Shown here: positions 35,701-47,469 of the stretch, in pieces | Layout of the letters: each line of letters opens with the position of its first letter | Numbering within the stretch: the first letter of the stretch is position 1 | Assembly: GCA_014905825.1 (NCBI GenBank) | Contig: JACGCN010000040.1 | Coordinates: forward strand, 248,001-312,000 | Length of the DNA: 64,000 nt | Source of the DNA: Lyophyllum atratum | Taxonomy: Eukaryota; Basidiomycota; Agaricomycetes; Agaricales; Lyophyllaceae | Reading direction: 5' to 3' | The notes under the pieces: model-generated | Database searches by the model: none | Seen by the model: the letters and a program-made list of their open reading frames with translations, nothing else | Told to the model about the DNA's origin: nothing | Program-made: the position numbers and the translations under genes

Positions 35701-36321
35701 CGGAGAGGTCTCGGCGTGGGCGGTCTGCCAACAATGGGAGCGGAGACGCGTTCGGGGTGGGGGTGGCCGTGTCGGGGATGGGCAGCTCGGGGTCAAATGC
35801 AGAATGAACGACGAAATCTTGTGACACCGAGGGTGTGTTGACAGACTCTGGAAAAGATGTAAGCGCGTTATTAGAGTTGTAAGCGCGTTATTAGAGTAGC
35901 GGTGGCGCGGACAGACCGTGTGGATGCTCCATTCGTTGGAGGCGCTTGACCTGCGCCTGTAGCTTGAGGATTGAGGATAGAATGTCGCGTATGTGAGCGA
36001 AACACGTCGAGGGATAGAGAGGAAGAGGGCGGAGTTCAAAGCACTCTTGAATCAACAACCAGGACGCCGTCCGCGGCGAATGCCGTGGCAACGAGTGAAT
36101 GAGAAGCCTGAGCCCTGAGAATCCAAGCCACCTGTTGAAAGCCTTCGACACCTCCCGAGCGACCCTCCTCTGCCAAACCCGTTGGATGCCAAGTAGATTA
36201 TGAGATGGATGGAGGGTTCCTGCTGGCGATCTTGGGTGATCAAAGGCTCCTGTGGGCGTTCTTGGTGAGTCTTGGTGGTTTCCCAATTACTCGGCGAATG
36301 ATGCCGAACACAGCATCCCAT
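32779..36321 (-). CDS. Element cargo B: paralogue of A
   Basis: Five exons (36321-36291, 36249-35917, 35847-35212, 35158-34895, 34841-32779) close in frame at 1,108 codons. The N-terminal part ends with a helical stretch (IRDILSSILKLQAQVKRLQR). An acidic linker follows, then the module shared with A: GHPVDSGNKGAKIQLPWGTL...AGLRILNWPHDVPFPG, a GIKSLATGHARTL helix, and SRDPVIVSTALPD matching SEDPVIFTMVPPA in A. The long last exon holds a three-fold 33-residue repeat (ARKRSQSGRRLVKASDSEDD) and an Arg/Tyr/Gly/Pro-rich tail of DPRGGYD- and PPRGMY-like units. This is the architecture of an intrinsically disordered chromatin or RNA protein. No known family. The small first exon is the least certain. 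Confidence 0.68.
34301..34580. repeat. 99-bp coding repeat, three units, in cargo B
   Basis: Three units spaced 99 bases (equivalent positions 34324, 34423, 34522). The two right units are almost identical and the left one is diverged. They encode 33-residue Arg/Ser and acidic blocks. Confidence 0.8.
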
Positions 36322-36499
36322 CAATTATGAGGCACTTGCGGTTCTTCCTAATCTGGTCCCAAACGAACGGCTGAACTTTTTTCCAACCGCCGTTTACCTT
36401 GAGAGATAAAACAGATCTAAGCGAGTCCAGTATGTGGCTATCTTTATTCTCGACCACCTCGCTGTCATCTGTTGTATGTTACTTATCAATGTTTCGTAG

Positions 36500-37110
36500 A
36501 TGAGCCAAGTAATGCAACCGAAAGTCGCCCGTCGCATCCCGCTGGTTGATTTCTTCCCTAAAGATAAATTCTTGAGATTTCTCGCCCCCTACCTCTTGCA
36601 GGCCATTGTCGAAAAGCGATCAGACGTGTTCTTCGACCGTGTATATCCCATTTGGATAGATCGGTTTCCAGAGGGCCAGGCCGACCCTGAAGAATTCACC
36701 GATAGGCAAGTCGATAACATAGGCGACTTCAAGAGGGCGGTGAGCATTTTTTTGACCTTGCTTGATCATCTGTTCACTCGCCACAGATGGCCCGCGTCCT
36801 CCCGTGGCCAGGTACCGAGAAGATGAGTGGTCCATACACACGCTGGCAGGAGCTGTCGATAGAAGCGGACCGAGAGCACCGCGTAAGTGCCCATTGACCT
36901 CACTCTGGAGTTTGAAAATGTAATTGTCTTTTCCAGCGTCACCGGTACATCTCGCACGCAAGGATCGGCGTCTACAAGAAGCAGCTCCAGTACCAGAATG
37001 TCCTCAGCGAAGAAGATAAAGCCTGCTTCGGGCCCGGGAGAACAGGCGAGGAACGGCTTCAAGCATTTTGTGACGAATTGGAGGACATCATGTGGCCACG
37101 GGCGATTTGA
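36500..37110 (+). CDS. Element cargo C: small basic/acidic protein, 169 aa
   Basis: Three exons (36500-36739, 36787-36882, 36937-37110) join in frame to 169 codons. The start is MSQVMQPKVARRIPLVDFFP. The middle is helical (EADREHR then RHRYISHARIGVYKKQLQYQ), and the end, ERLQAFCDELEDIMWPRAI, is acidic. The clean introns argue that it is expressed. No family recognised. It is transcribed divergently from cargo B and convergently with the Zn2Cys6 gene. Confidence 0.6.
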
Positions 37111-37254
37111 GGTCCCAGGAGGGTGTATGCGCTTGTTGCGCTATTCTTAGTGTACAAAATTTAGATTTATGTACAATAAACCGTTCACATTATTATACAT
37201 CAAGTGTAAAAAACGAAGGTCCCAGAAATGTCCAAGAAATCATGAGTAAGCAGG

Positions 37255-40129
37255 TTATTTTTTCTGTTTTTTGTGGCCCGCGGCCCCAGCATCAGCTTCC
37301 CCATCAGCGTCCCCCGCTTTGCGCTTTGTCCCCTGGGCAGCACTGGGACCCGTCTGCAAGGGCGTCGCACTGCGAGACCGTGATCGACTGGGTGCAGGCC
37401 CAGGTGGCACGACGCCGCGGGAGCGTGACCGGGTGGACCTGGACACCGCCTCGGCATCGACCTCCATGGGGGTGGCGCTGCGGGAACGCCCCCGCCTTCC
37501 CTTAGCAGCATCAGGAGGGGCCAGTGCATTGGCGGTGGGCTGTTCATCACCCTGGCTGGTGTGCGGGGTTGGCGGGATGACGTTGACATCGAAGGTGGGC
37601 GGCTGCGTGTCGGCCGCGGGACCATCCGCCGAGGTCATAGCCGCGGTTCCCTCAGCGACCTCCCTATCCTGAACAGCGTCGACCGCGGACGGGGCCACGG
37701 TGTCGTCATCGGAGGTGTCCATGTCCTGCAGAGTGCCACTGGAGATAGGCGCATCTGGCGCGGGGATGGGGGGAGGTGTTTGCACTGTTAGAGCGGGCGA
37801 AAACGGTGGGAGGAGGGGGGACTGTGGGACGGGACTGCCGGCGGGACAAACTACCGGGGGTTCCGGGACCAAAGATGCCGCGGGCTCAGGGGTAGAGACC
37901 CCTGCCTTGGGGTCGACCGAGGACGCAGCGACCCCCCCTTGCCTAGGCGCAGATACCTGAGGTGGTCTGGGGCTGGGAGTGGGAGTATATGAGGGACTGC
38001 CTCCCGTGTCGCTGTCGTAGTCTTCAGGCACCAGGGAGGGCCTGGCCTCGGTTTCGCCGCGGGCCGGTGACCATATCACATCCGCGTCATCCTTTGGCAG
38101 TGGAATGGGGCGTGATGGCCAGGGCTGCTCTGCAGGGGTGGGTCTCGGTGGCGTCATCGGCGGGTTTGGAGACTCGGGCCATCCCTCCACGAGTGGTGTT
38201 GGCGCCGTCGGTAACCCGGTGCGGATGGACGCAAGTGGTCCACCGGTGGCCTCGGCTCGTTCCTCCACCCTAAGGACGCGGTTCCCCAGGTCAGAGTGGC
38301 GGATGTCCCTCACGGCTTGCTCGATCGTCACCCTGGCGGACTCGATGAAGGTCTGGGCGGATTTGACTTCAAGGGCGAGGTTCTTGACCTCGTCCCGTAT
38401 CCCCCTCACCTGAACCAAGAGGCCCTCGACCTGTCTGTGAGCCGCCCTCACGTCCTTGGCGACCTGGCTCGCCGCATTGAAGACACTAGTCGCGTGTTGG
38501 CTGATCCCGGCCAGGTCTAGGGTGAGGGTGTGTGAGGCCTCGGTGGCCGCGGCCGTAGCCGAGGAGAGGGCTTCTGCCGCGGCAATGACGTCAGGGGTGG
38601 CGGCGAGGGTGGCGGGAGTGGGAGGGATGGCCGCGGGCCCGGTCGACATAGCCTTGGCGGCACGAGGGGGAGGTCGCTTTGCTGTTGGGATAGGGGATGA
38701 GATAAATCTGAAGTGGAGAAAGACGAAATAACACATACCTGGTGCTTGTGCTGGTTCGTCATCGCTTATGACGAAGACCTCGCTCTTCTTCTCCTTCTTG
38801 CCACGGGCGGTCTTCGACTCCTGCTTGGAGCGCCGCGGCGGTCTGGATTTCGCAGCCTTCTTGGCCTTCTTGCCCTTGTTTCGGTCGACCAGGCTGCACC
38901 CTCTCTTGCCTTTGTTGCAAGCTTCACAGGCGCCGCTGTCTCGAGGTTGGCAACGCTCTCCCCGCTTATTGCACTGCCAGCACCTGCCATGCTTGTCCAC
39001 CTTGGGCTCGTCGTCGGGTTCAACCACTTCCTCTTCTTCTTCCTCTTCCTCTTCCTCCTCTTGTTCCGGACTCGCCATCTCAACATGCCCCAGAAATGCG
39101 TTGTCGGGGATCTCGTTAAAGAGCACCATGTCGCCGTCATCCACCTGATCCAGGTCTTGGAACGACCTCTGCGCGGGCCACGGTAAAAGAGGCTCCGCGG
39201 CGCGAATGGTACGGGCGGGGGCGGGGTGAGGGGCAGGAGGGGGCTGGACGCGATTGGTTGGCAGAGGCTTGGGGCGGGGATGATGCACTCCAGTCTGCAT
39301 CTTTCGCAGAGGGGGCAGGGGCGGGTAATTGGGGGGGGCCGCAGCGCTGGTGACCGAAGCGCGTGAGGCAACGAGAGCTGGATTGGGCGCCGGGGGCATG
39401 CCAGTCCCGGGGGGAGGTGCGGGGATGAGCTCAGACGGACCAGGCGGGAGACGGGATTCCGGGCCTCGGCTTGCCCTGTATGTTCTCGCCGCGGTCACCT
39501 CCGCGGGCCACTGCATCTCAGACGGGGCCAGCGAGTCACGCATGGCGGCCGCCACTGCGTTCACCGGTGGCGGGGTGACGCACCGGCGCTGCAAGGGACG
39601 CGTGACTGCAGGTGCTGACGGTCCCGCGGCTCTTGACGTGGACGTCGGCGCTGGGGTTGGGGCGGGGGCAGGGACCGGGGCGGGGGCAGAAGCCGCGGCA
39701 CGGGCCGGGGCGATCGTCGAGGTCACAGTGTGTGGGGGGGCGGGAGGCAGATGCGCCACGATGGTATGCTGCATTCGAGACAGCAAAGCGGGATCGACCT
39801 GGGTACCTGCGACGAGAGCCTCGTTCAAAGTCTTCAGGTCTTCCATGACACTGCGGACCGGGGATCGCCTGCGCAGCTTTTGGAGGCGCCTTTGCAAATC
39901 CGGCTGCTGGCAGTCGTTGATCTGCAGCCAGAGGTCTCTCTACGGTTACAGTTGGGTTCAGTTCCAGGTAACAGAATGGCTAGGGGCTACTACGTACCGC
40001 GGCCTCAAAGACTGTTGACAATTCTTTGACGCTGCCTGTTTTCAGGCCGGCCAGGAGTCGAGTGAGGAGGTCCTCGAGGACCTTCGTCGTTGAGGCGACA
40101 TCGAGCCTGGGCTGGTTGGTGCTGTTCAT
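37255..40129 (-). CDS. Element cargo D: Zn2Cys6 cluster protein
   Basis: Three exons (40129-39998, 39939-38739, 38681-37255) close in frame to 919 codons. An N-terminal helical region (TTKVLEDLLTRLLAG, later QRRLQKLRR) and a long Pro/Ala linker precede an acidic run of Glu and then a CWQCNKRGERC...CEACNKGKRGC segment. Its spacing is CX2CX6CX7CX2CX6C, the classical fungal Gal4-type binuclear zinc cluster, followed by a basic KGKKAKKAAKSRPPRR stretch. A coiled-coil-like helix follows (around 38300-38500), then a Ser/Pro/Arg-rich tail ending KRKAGDADGE...KKQKK, probably nuclear. It may be a DNA-binding regulator acting on the element itself, which is an inference. Confidence 0.75.
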
Positions 40130-40326
40130 GGTTGTTGGTGGGTAATGCCGAGGTGCGGGGACCGAGGATGTGGTGGGGACGGGGAGGACTTAACAAGCAA
40201 GTTCAACCACGAGTCACGTGATCTACCAACTGCACAGTACACAAATGTGTTGTGGCTGAAATCAACCACGGTCACATGAGATGAATCAACAACGGAGTGC
40301 GGCACCGGTCTTAGGCATCTACAACC

Positions 40327-40840
40327 ATGACACCCTCAACCCCAGCCCAGACCGCGGAGCCCAATCTACCTCGGGGGTATACAGTTCTTTCTCACGGGGG
40401 CAGGGACTACCTCTGCCCTGAATACCTGCGACCGCAGGTACAACTAGACCTTGAGGCGCATTCAGTGAAGCAGAGGATAACTGCACTGCATCATGATGTA
40501 TGTGCTGTTTTTTTGCTGGTCCCCCACATGACGTTAACGTTCTCCAGCCTCAGCCGGCCGCGGAGCCGCATTGTTGTTACCTCGGCACCGAGGGCGTAGC
40601 ATACCCCCCTGACCCTGTGAGTAGTCTCCCACACAGAATACCAGTGGTATTGACTTGTAAGGAAAGCCTATAAGCATACGCGAGGGTTTGGAACTCCATA
40701 ATGATATTCTGGCTCTACAAGGGCGGGAGGGTTGGACTTATGCGGGCGCGGCATTCTTTCTGTACTTGGCCGAGATGCAGAAAGTCAAAAACGCAAGTGG
40801 GGCGTTGGGGGCCCTACAGAAATTAAGCACAAATATGTAG
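40327..40840 (+). CDS. Element cargo E: small protein, 137 aa
   Basis: Three exons (40327-40497, 40548-40616, 40667-40840) close in frame to 137 codons. The first exon has GYTVLSHGGRDYLCPEYLRP. The last encodes an amphipathic helix (EGLELHNDILALQGREGW, then AGAAFFLYLAEMQKVK). It is divergent from cargo D across 197 bp. No family recognised. Confidence 0.55.
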
Positions 40841-41153
40841 TTTTATTGACTAGTAGCAAATGAATGTGTAACCAATGAATGTGTCCTTTTCTTTCATCAT
40901 GGCTGGTAAGGAATCAAGGCTTTGCACGGGACGCAAGGCGGCAATGTGGAAGGAACTCGCCCGAGATTCTGACATGAAATAAATAGAGGGTATAAAAGGT
41001 TGTTATCAGCAGAATAAATACTTCACCATTTGTACCGGGGCCGCGCCCCGGTGTCGGTGTCTCATGTGACATTTATCGTCACGATCACATGCTTCCATGT
41101 TCGTTTCCTGATCATTGATCAGTCTTGTTTGCTCTTATCTCATCGCCATCGCC

Positions 41154-43352
41154 ATGTACTCGCAACCCATCCACCCGCTGAACATCACGGATTTTGCTGC
41201 ACAACCGGTTCTTGATCGCGTTCGCGAGTTACAACGGCTGGTTTACTATGCCGCATCCCGCTTCCAAGCCATCCTCAACGCCTTCGGTGCTAGGCGTTTC
41301 AATGCCGAGGCGCGGGACTTTCTTGCACCTCGTTTCGCCGCGGAATTGGTATCAAAGTTGTCTCCTCATGCTACCTATCACTGACTTGCAATACAGGATT
41401 GGATTCTGCGCCTGATTGCAATTGCCACAGCAATGATATCTCCACTTGACATCCCTATGCTGCTGCGAATCCTGGCCAGTCACTCCCCGTCGATCTGGAA
41501 CGATCCCGGCAGCCTTCAGTTGTCCGATGACTTTTTGCTATACCTAGATGGGGGTGTGGACCCTGACGACCCTGCAGCCTTGGCCACCTCCTACAGCCAC
41601 GATTGGTGGAACCAGATCGACAGCCAAGACCCACCAGATATCCTTGATGATGCCACCGCCGCTGCCTGCCTCGAGCATCACGAATTGGTCACAGGCAGGG
41701 CCCTCCCCGGCGTCAGATCCGTCCCTCAGGCCGCGGACAAGTCCACGGAGGAAGCTGCGGTGCACCTCGCCAACGCCCGCGGCGATGTCCAGGGCTTGAT
41801 CGAGGTCTATACCGCCCAGCGTAACCATGCCATCCGACGTGCATCGGCCCTTTATCAACTGTACTGCGGTGCGAAAAATCGAGACCCCGAAGCCTACGAG
41901 CTATTCCAGGACATAACCAAGGAACTGCGCAGCCGCAACCTCTCCGAGAACCAGGTCATGGACCTCTTCTCGGAATTCCAGAACAAAGAACCCCCCAATG
42001 GCTCACACACTGGCTACGACTGGACCTTGGAGTCAGGCTCATATCAAGAGGGTTCCCCGGTTCCATCCTCACCACCGCGGCGTAGGGGTCGGGCGAAGGC
42101 CGCGGCACAGGACAGTTCTGTGCCTGACATTACCACCGAGCTTCCCGACATTTTTTCCAAGCACCCCCTCCGTAACCAGGAGGATATTCCCCTAGACGTC
42201 GTCGCCGCGTTCCAACGTACTGCCCCGCAGGCAGCCAAGAGCGCCTCCACGGTTCCGGAACCGGCTGAAGTCGAGGTAGTCCCGCCGGCGGCTGTTCGCC
42301 TGGAAAGCGCCTCCACGGTTCCGGAACCGGCTGAAGTCGAGGTAGTCCCGCCGGCGGCTGTTCGCCTGGAAAGCGAAGAACCGGGTATGAATGTCGATGG
42401 TCATGAATCAGATGCCGCTGCCGCCGTCACAGCTGACTCGTCAAGTGACGACGGAAACACGGGCGACTTCAACTTTGGCCCGCGTCCCGCGGCCGTGGCG
42501 ACCAGTGCCACCATCCCAGGTGACACGTCCAGCGACGATGAAGACACGGGCGACTTCAACTTTGGCCCGCGTCCCGCGGCCGTCGCGACCAGTGGCGCCA
42601 TGGCATCTGACTCATCCAGCGACGATGAAGACATGGGCGACTTCAACTTTGGCCCGCGTCCCGTGGCCGTGGCGACCAGTGCCACCATCCCAGGTGACAC
42701 GTCCAGCGACGATGAAGACACGGGCGACTTCAACTTTGGCCCGCGTCCCGCGGCCGTGGCGACCAGTGCCACCATCCCAGGTGACACGTCCAGCGACGAT
42801 GAAGACACGGGCGACTTCAACTTTGGCCCGCGTCCCGCGGCCGTCGCGACCAGTGGCGCCATGGCATCTGACTCATCCAGCGACGATGAAGACACGGGCG
42901 ACTTCAACTTTGGCCCGCGTCCCGCGGCCGTGGCGACCAGTGCCACCATCCCAGGTGACACGTCCAGCGACGATGAAGACACGGGCGACTTCAACTTTGG
43001 CCCGCGTCCCGCGGCCGTCGCGACCAGTGGCGCCATGGCATCTGACTCATCCAGCGACGATGAAGACACGGGCGACTTCAACTTTGGCCCGCGTCCCGCG
43101 GCCGTGGCGACCAGTGCCACCATCCCAGGTGACACGTCCAGCGACGATGAAGACACGGGCGACTTCAACTTTGGCCCGCGTCCCGCGGCCGTCGCGACCA
43201 GTGGCGCCATGGCATCTGACTCATCCAGCGACGATGAAGACACGGGCGACTTCAACTTTGGCCCGCGTCCCGCGGCCGTTACGACAAGCGCCGCCGTGGC
43301 AGCTGAGACCTGGAGCGACGATGATGGCACCGGTGAATATGGACGTCGATGA
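41154..43352 (+). CDS. Element cargo F: acidic tandem-repeat protein
   Basis: Two exons (41154-41348, 41397-43352) join to 716 codons. A TATAAAA box lies at 40991. The N-terminal 270 residues look folded and helical (DRVRELQRLVYYAASRFQAI; later GLIEVYTAQRNHAIRRASAL). Then come two copies of a 22-residue SASTVPEPAEVEVVPPAAV unit and about ten 29-residue repeats containing SSDDEDTGDFNFGPRP, ideal for casein kinase 2. After the last repeat the frame stops (SDDDGTGEYGRR), yet the +1 frame continues for about 60 codons to 43516 with a matching GDLDFGLVAAHPVNF tail. Thus either a recent one-base indel or an unrecognised junction has clipped the original C-terminus. Confidence 0.65.
42430..43315. 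repeat. 87-bp coding minisatellite in cargo F
   Basis: About ten 87-base units in two alternating types (ATSATIPGDTSSDDED and ATSGAMASDSSSDDED). Because the period is a multiple of three, several frames and the reverse strand also stay open. Those long frames are artefacts. Confidence 0.88.
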
Positions 43353-43519
43353 TGATACCGGCGATGAGGGCGATGATGAGGATGATGATAATGATGATGG
43401 CGACCTCGACTTTGGGCTGGTGGCAGCACACCCAGTGAACTTTGAGGGAGTTATACCCTTTGACGGCCTCTACACCGCGGCCGAGTTTTCTCACATCCCT
43501 GATGACATCATTTACTAAT

Positions 43520-43971
43520 TTTTGAAACATTCATATCTGTGGCTACATGTAATCCTAATTGCACATAGTGTAATAAAGCCCTTGAGAATTCAGCACACAC
43601 AAGCCGAAATGACCATCGTGCCGCGGGCACCGGGGGGGTTTTGTGCGGTGCCACGGCGGAGACTCTGAGGCGGGTACGATTGCTTCGTACCACGGGCTGA
43701 ACAGCGGGCTGCGGAGGTAGAGGCTGGGAACGACCGGGAGCGGATTTGGGGGGCCATCTGCTGTGTGGGTGACCCCTGCAATCACATCAATTTGGATGAT
43801 CATCGGAGACTCATGATCACGAGATTTTCTGCCGTGGCGTCGCTTCCCTCCGGCAGGTCATCAGCAAATGCCGCGGGCCGCGGGGCGCCCGCCGAGGACA
43901 ACAATGTTGCAACTGAGTTCACCAACATAAGCACTAGAACGGATGTGACTTGCAAAATGTATTGAAATGGA
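43520..43971. other. Spacer between cargo F and G
   Basis: 450 bp between two convergent genes. The frames at 43508-43803 lack motifs or junctions. It contains GCCGCGGGCCGCGGGG at 43869-43886. Confidence 0.35.
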
Positions 43972-44716
43972 CTACGCTGCATCGTGCATCAAGTCTTCCG
44001 TCGCGCGTTCCTCATCCTCATCCTCGAGCATACCCCTCAGATATTCTCCCCTTTCAAACATCGACTGACGAGTACGCGACCCATCAGTGGGGATTGGGCG
44101 GTGCGATTGAGTAAGGGTTGCAAGACAGTCCACCGGGAGACGACCTTCGTTGTTGAGGTCGTCGTCGAGGATACGAACTAGTTCTGAACATAGAGCTTCA
44201 TCCGCCGCACGGATCGCGAGCACCTCAATATCGAGGAGGTGCACAGCGTGTTGATGGGCTGCGAGCCGCTCTTCGGCCAATTCGCGTTGTTTGCCGTTGC
44301 TGCAGGTTTTGTCGAGAAGGGCTTTGATGCCTTAGGAAAAGCTTATAAGACGGGGAGAGAATAAAAGGCAATGACGACGGCTTACTTGATGGAATCGTTT
44401 CCAAAGCACCGATTTTTTTCGCAAGGGCATCGCGCGCCGATACAGGGATGCGAAAGCTGCATTTACGGCCCTCATCATGAAAGAGGCAGCATCGGCATGT
44501 GACGCCCCATGCGACGAATCGACAGGGTCCCCTCGAAGGGTTGCCAGCACACGACGAGCAGGATGCAGGGACCTACGGACGTTGTAGGTGAGAAACAGAA
44601 AAAGGGCTTCAGGAAATACAGCTTACCGCGGGATGACGCGCTGACATCGTCTGAAGGACGGACGAGCTCTCAACCGTAAGGGGGGATGTAGCGCGAGAAT
44701 GGACGACGTAGGCCAT
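43972..44716 (-). CDS. Element cargo G: Cys-rich probable zinc protein
   Basis: Three exons (44716-44627, 44572-44386, 44330-43972) close in frame to 211 codons. Exon 2 holds a dense cysteine set (CSSCAGNPSRGPCRF, then CRCCLFHDEGRKCSF), with a spacing reminiscent of the small zinc clusters in agaricomycete transposon proteins. Exon 3 is a long helix (LAAHQHAVHLLDIEVLAIRA), then LDDDLNNEGRLPVDCLATL and an acidic end. It is probably a DNA- or protein-binding accessory factor of the element. Exact fold unknown. Confidence 0.62.
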
Positions 44717-45347
44717 GGCTTGAGGTGGTGATCGTTGGCTGTGTAAAAAGGTGGAAGAAAAGAGCGGGGACCTTAATGAGCGGGGACCTTATAAGTGACT
44801 AAAACAATCTATCATTTTAGAAGGCCGCGAATCATACGATGAGGAACGAGGCTGCCTTAATAAAGCCTGTCGGACCGGGCCTGCCACATCGGCTTATTCC
44901 ATTCACGAAACCTAGGGTTTGTTGAGGAACCCCGCTTTTTCTCTACTTTGACTTAGAAAGTGGGTTCGTGACGGCCGGCGACGGGTCTCCCAACAGTGCT
45001 CGCCGTTTGCGCCCTCTCCTGTCAGCACCCATCTCAAGGTTGTGGTATCCTGACAACATGATGCTCAGCCGTGAATCAGTAATCATACGAGAATTCTTAT
45101 GTATCTGAGTCCGAACATAATCAAGTGCCTTGCGAGGTTGCGCTGCCGTGGAAAGTAGGTGCACTGCGGTCGTTATTTACACCTTTCCCTCTGCCCGCGG
45201 GCGCAATCATCTTCCCCGATCTCTTCCCAGTCGGGTTCGTCTTCCTCGAACCCCTCCGCTCCTTCTCTTTCTGGTGCTGGTTGTAGCCAGCACTCCTCGC
45301 GGTGCTGGACCAGCCCGTACGAATCACGGCCGCGGTCCTGTTCGCAT
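44717..45347. other. Spacer between cargo G and H
   Basis: 630 bp. A 73-codon minus frame at 44943-45164 with a basic MGADRRGRKRRALLGDP stretch has no visible junctions, so I do not call it. Confidence 0.3.
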
Positions 45348-46004
45348 TCACAATTCAAATCGTCCAAATTCATAGTCACTGGGAACAAGGGATTCAGAGC
45401 CCCGAACGAAAGGCTCACGAAACGACTCACAGTCCTCACAGTCATCCTGCTCCCCATAGAATTCCTTGAGGTCCCAGGCAACTCCAGTTATGTCAGCGAC
45501 TGAAGCCAGCGAGCGGAGAGTCTGCTGCAGTCCGTCCCTTGTCCGCGAATGCGAAGCGTATCGGAGGAGGTTCGCCAGGGAATCGAGGGGGTCGGCGGCA
45601 GCAGAGGCTCGGCCCACTCGACGGAGGGCCAGTCGCATCTCTTCGTCGGTGGATGCATCAATCGCGAGATGCAGGAGGCGCAATAGGTCGCCGTCTGCGT
45701 GTGGTAGTTAGTAGCCGCTGGCCATCTAGCAGCATGAGCAGTCTTTCGTACCTTCGGGAGGGCTGCATGGCATCTCGTCATCGGAGGAGTCATGGACCTC
45801 GAAATGGAGGGGGCACAGTTGGTCTTCGTCTGCGTGCGGTAGTCAATACCCGCTGATCATCTAGTGAAATCCGCAGTCCTTCGTACCTTCGGAGGCGCAA
45901 GATGGCGGACCATCGTGTGGTTCAGCTACGTGATGGAAGATTCGTCAGTAGGTCGTCGCCTGGATGGAAACAGACCTACGACCGATATCGGACTCGTCTG
46001 ACAT
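45348..46004 (-). CDS. Element cargo H: small protein with duplicated exon/intron unit
   Basis: Four exons (46004-45980, 45925-45887, 45829-45752, 45694-45348) close in frame to 162 codons starting MSDESDIG. The protein is acidic at the N-terminus with Cys/Pro pairs (PPSCASE, MPCSPPE), then a helical domain (STDEEMRLALRRVG, LQQTLRSLASVADI) and EQDDCEDCESFREPF near the end. Introns 2 and 3 are both 57 bp, start GTACGAA, end CACGCAG and are clearly related, and the exon ends before them also match. No family recognised. Confidence 0.6.
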
Positions 46005-47469
46005 GTTGGGGGGCAGGAAGTGGGCGGGGAGTGAGTAGGGTGGCGCTGCTTCATGCAGGGGCTCATATGGACGTGCATCACGAGGGCAGAAGGACAAGGC
46101 GACGCAGGACGGTCTTCAGAAGAAGATCCGCAGAATTTAGATGCCAAAGAAGTCCCGGCGGTGTGAGCGACGAGCCTGGGGGAGAGAACGTACCATTACG
46201 CCCATATCTGCCGCGAAACTGCCCGCAAGCCGCATGCATCGACTCATGTAGGATGGCAATCGTATCCACAGTAGAGCTACCAGGATGCATTGCACGCACC
46301 GAGGCTTCATAGCACGGCTGGAGAGCAGTGTTTGGTTCGACGTTAGCCGCGGTGCTTCTGCGTTGTTACTTCTGCGCTGCGTCTTCTCGTTGTCGGACCA
46401 CGCCTTCACGTTCCTATCATGGTCAGTATTAATCTGACCCTCCCAATGCCATCAAACACGTCATGTCATGGATAACGTGACTGAGCGCCGATGGCGGATT
46501 GGCAATGGCATGGTCCAGGAACGGGCGCCACAAGCTAGTGCGACCCCCAGTCTGGGAAGCAGATGCAATGTACCGTATTTTACGGTCTCCTGAGATCGAG
46601 ATGGAAGTAAAGAAGTCACCTTGGTGTTACTGTGCTCCGCGGGGCATGCCGTGTTGCATCGCTGCGGGATAGCCCCTCAGAGCGATTCTCCGTCGGCCGA
46701 GGATACTGCTCGCCCGCGGCCCGTGCAGACGCCGGATCAGTTCCCGCGGCGTTCTTGGCCTCGCCACCTGGGACCATACCCGCGGAGGTCTCAGCCCAGA
46801 GTTAGAAGTCCCTATAGCTAATACTAGAGCTTGGCAGGAGCAGAGGTGTGGGCGCTTGTCAGAATATGCTTTGGAATATGCGCATTAGTAGCAATCCACC
46901 CCCGCCACATAGACTACCACCTGCGCGCGGTGGCCGGCTCAAAATGTGACACCATTGCTAACAACCTGTAACAGGGCGGGCCTTCGACTTCAGTGAGACC
47001 CGCTGAGCCGTCTTCTGGGAGAAAGCGTCAGGCCTTCATGTGACACGGGTGCAACCTCCCATCATGATCAAAATTAAACACGGTCACGCCTGCACGGGAT
47101 CCAAGCCAGACTGGTGGCAGCCGTCACCACCACCACCACCACCACCACCCACCACTACGGCGCTCAGCGCAGCACGCTCCTCCACCCCACCCCCCCCCCC
47201 CCCCCCCCCCCCTCGACCCATCGCCTGCCAGCGGCCTGAGGGTTCCACGCCTTATACCTTTGCCCTCCGCGGCCACCATCGCCTCGGTCAGCCCAAAGTC
47301 AGCCTGCTACTATGCTCAGTAAGTCCTCCGTTTTTTGACTCTGGCCTCAAGTTCGCGCAACATACCTTCGCGCCTTCCGGCATATCCGGCCTTGGGAATG
47401 TAAGAAGGCGCCTTGGTGCTTTGTGTGCAAATTGGGTCAGCCATCGCCTCCACAAACCCCGTATGCTAA
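46005..47469. other. Spacer with simple sequence, upstream of TET gene
   Basis: No confident gene. Fragments (for example a 70-codon minus frame near 46080-46300 with STVDTIAILHESMHAACGQF) may be an exon of an unresolved gene. It includes a CACCAC run (47127-47152), a run of 22 C (47191-47212) and several CCGCGG sites. The first exons of the TET gene may lie here. Confidence 0.4.

Noticed and set aside
42391..43518. Long second-frame and antisense open frames across the cargo F repeats
   Set aside because: The 87-base repeat period keeps several frames open by default; only the frame joined to the folded N-terminal exon has non-repeat coding sequence. The +1 frame tail is kept only as a frameshift observation.
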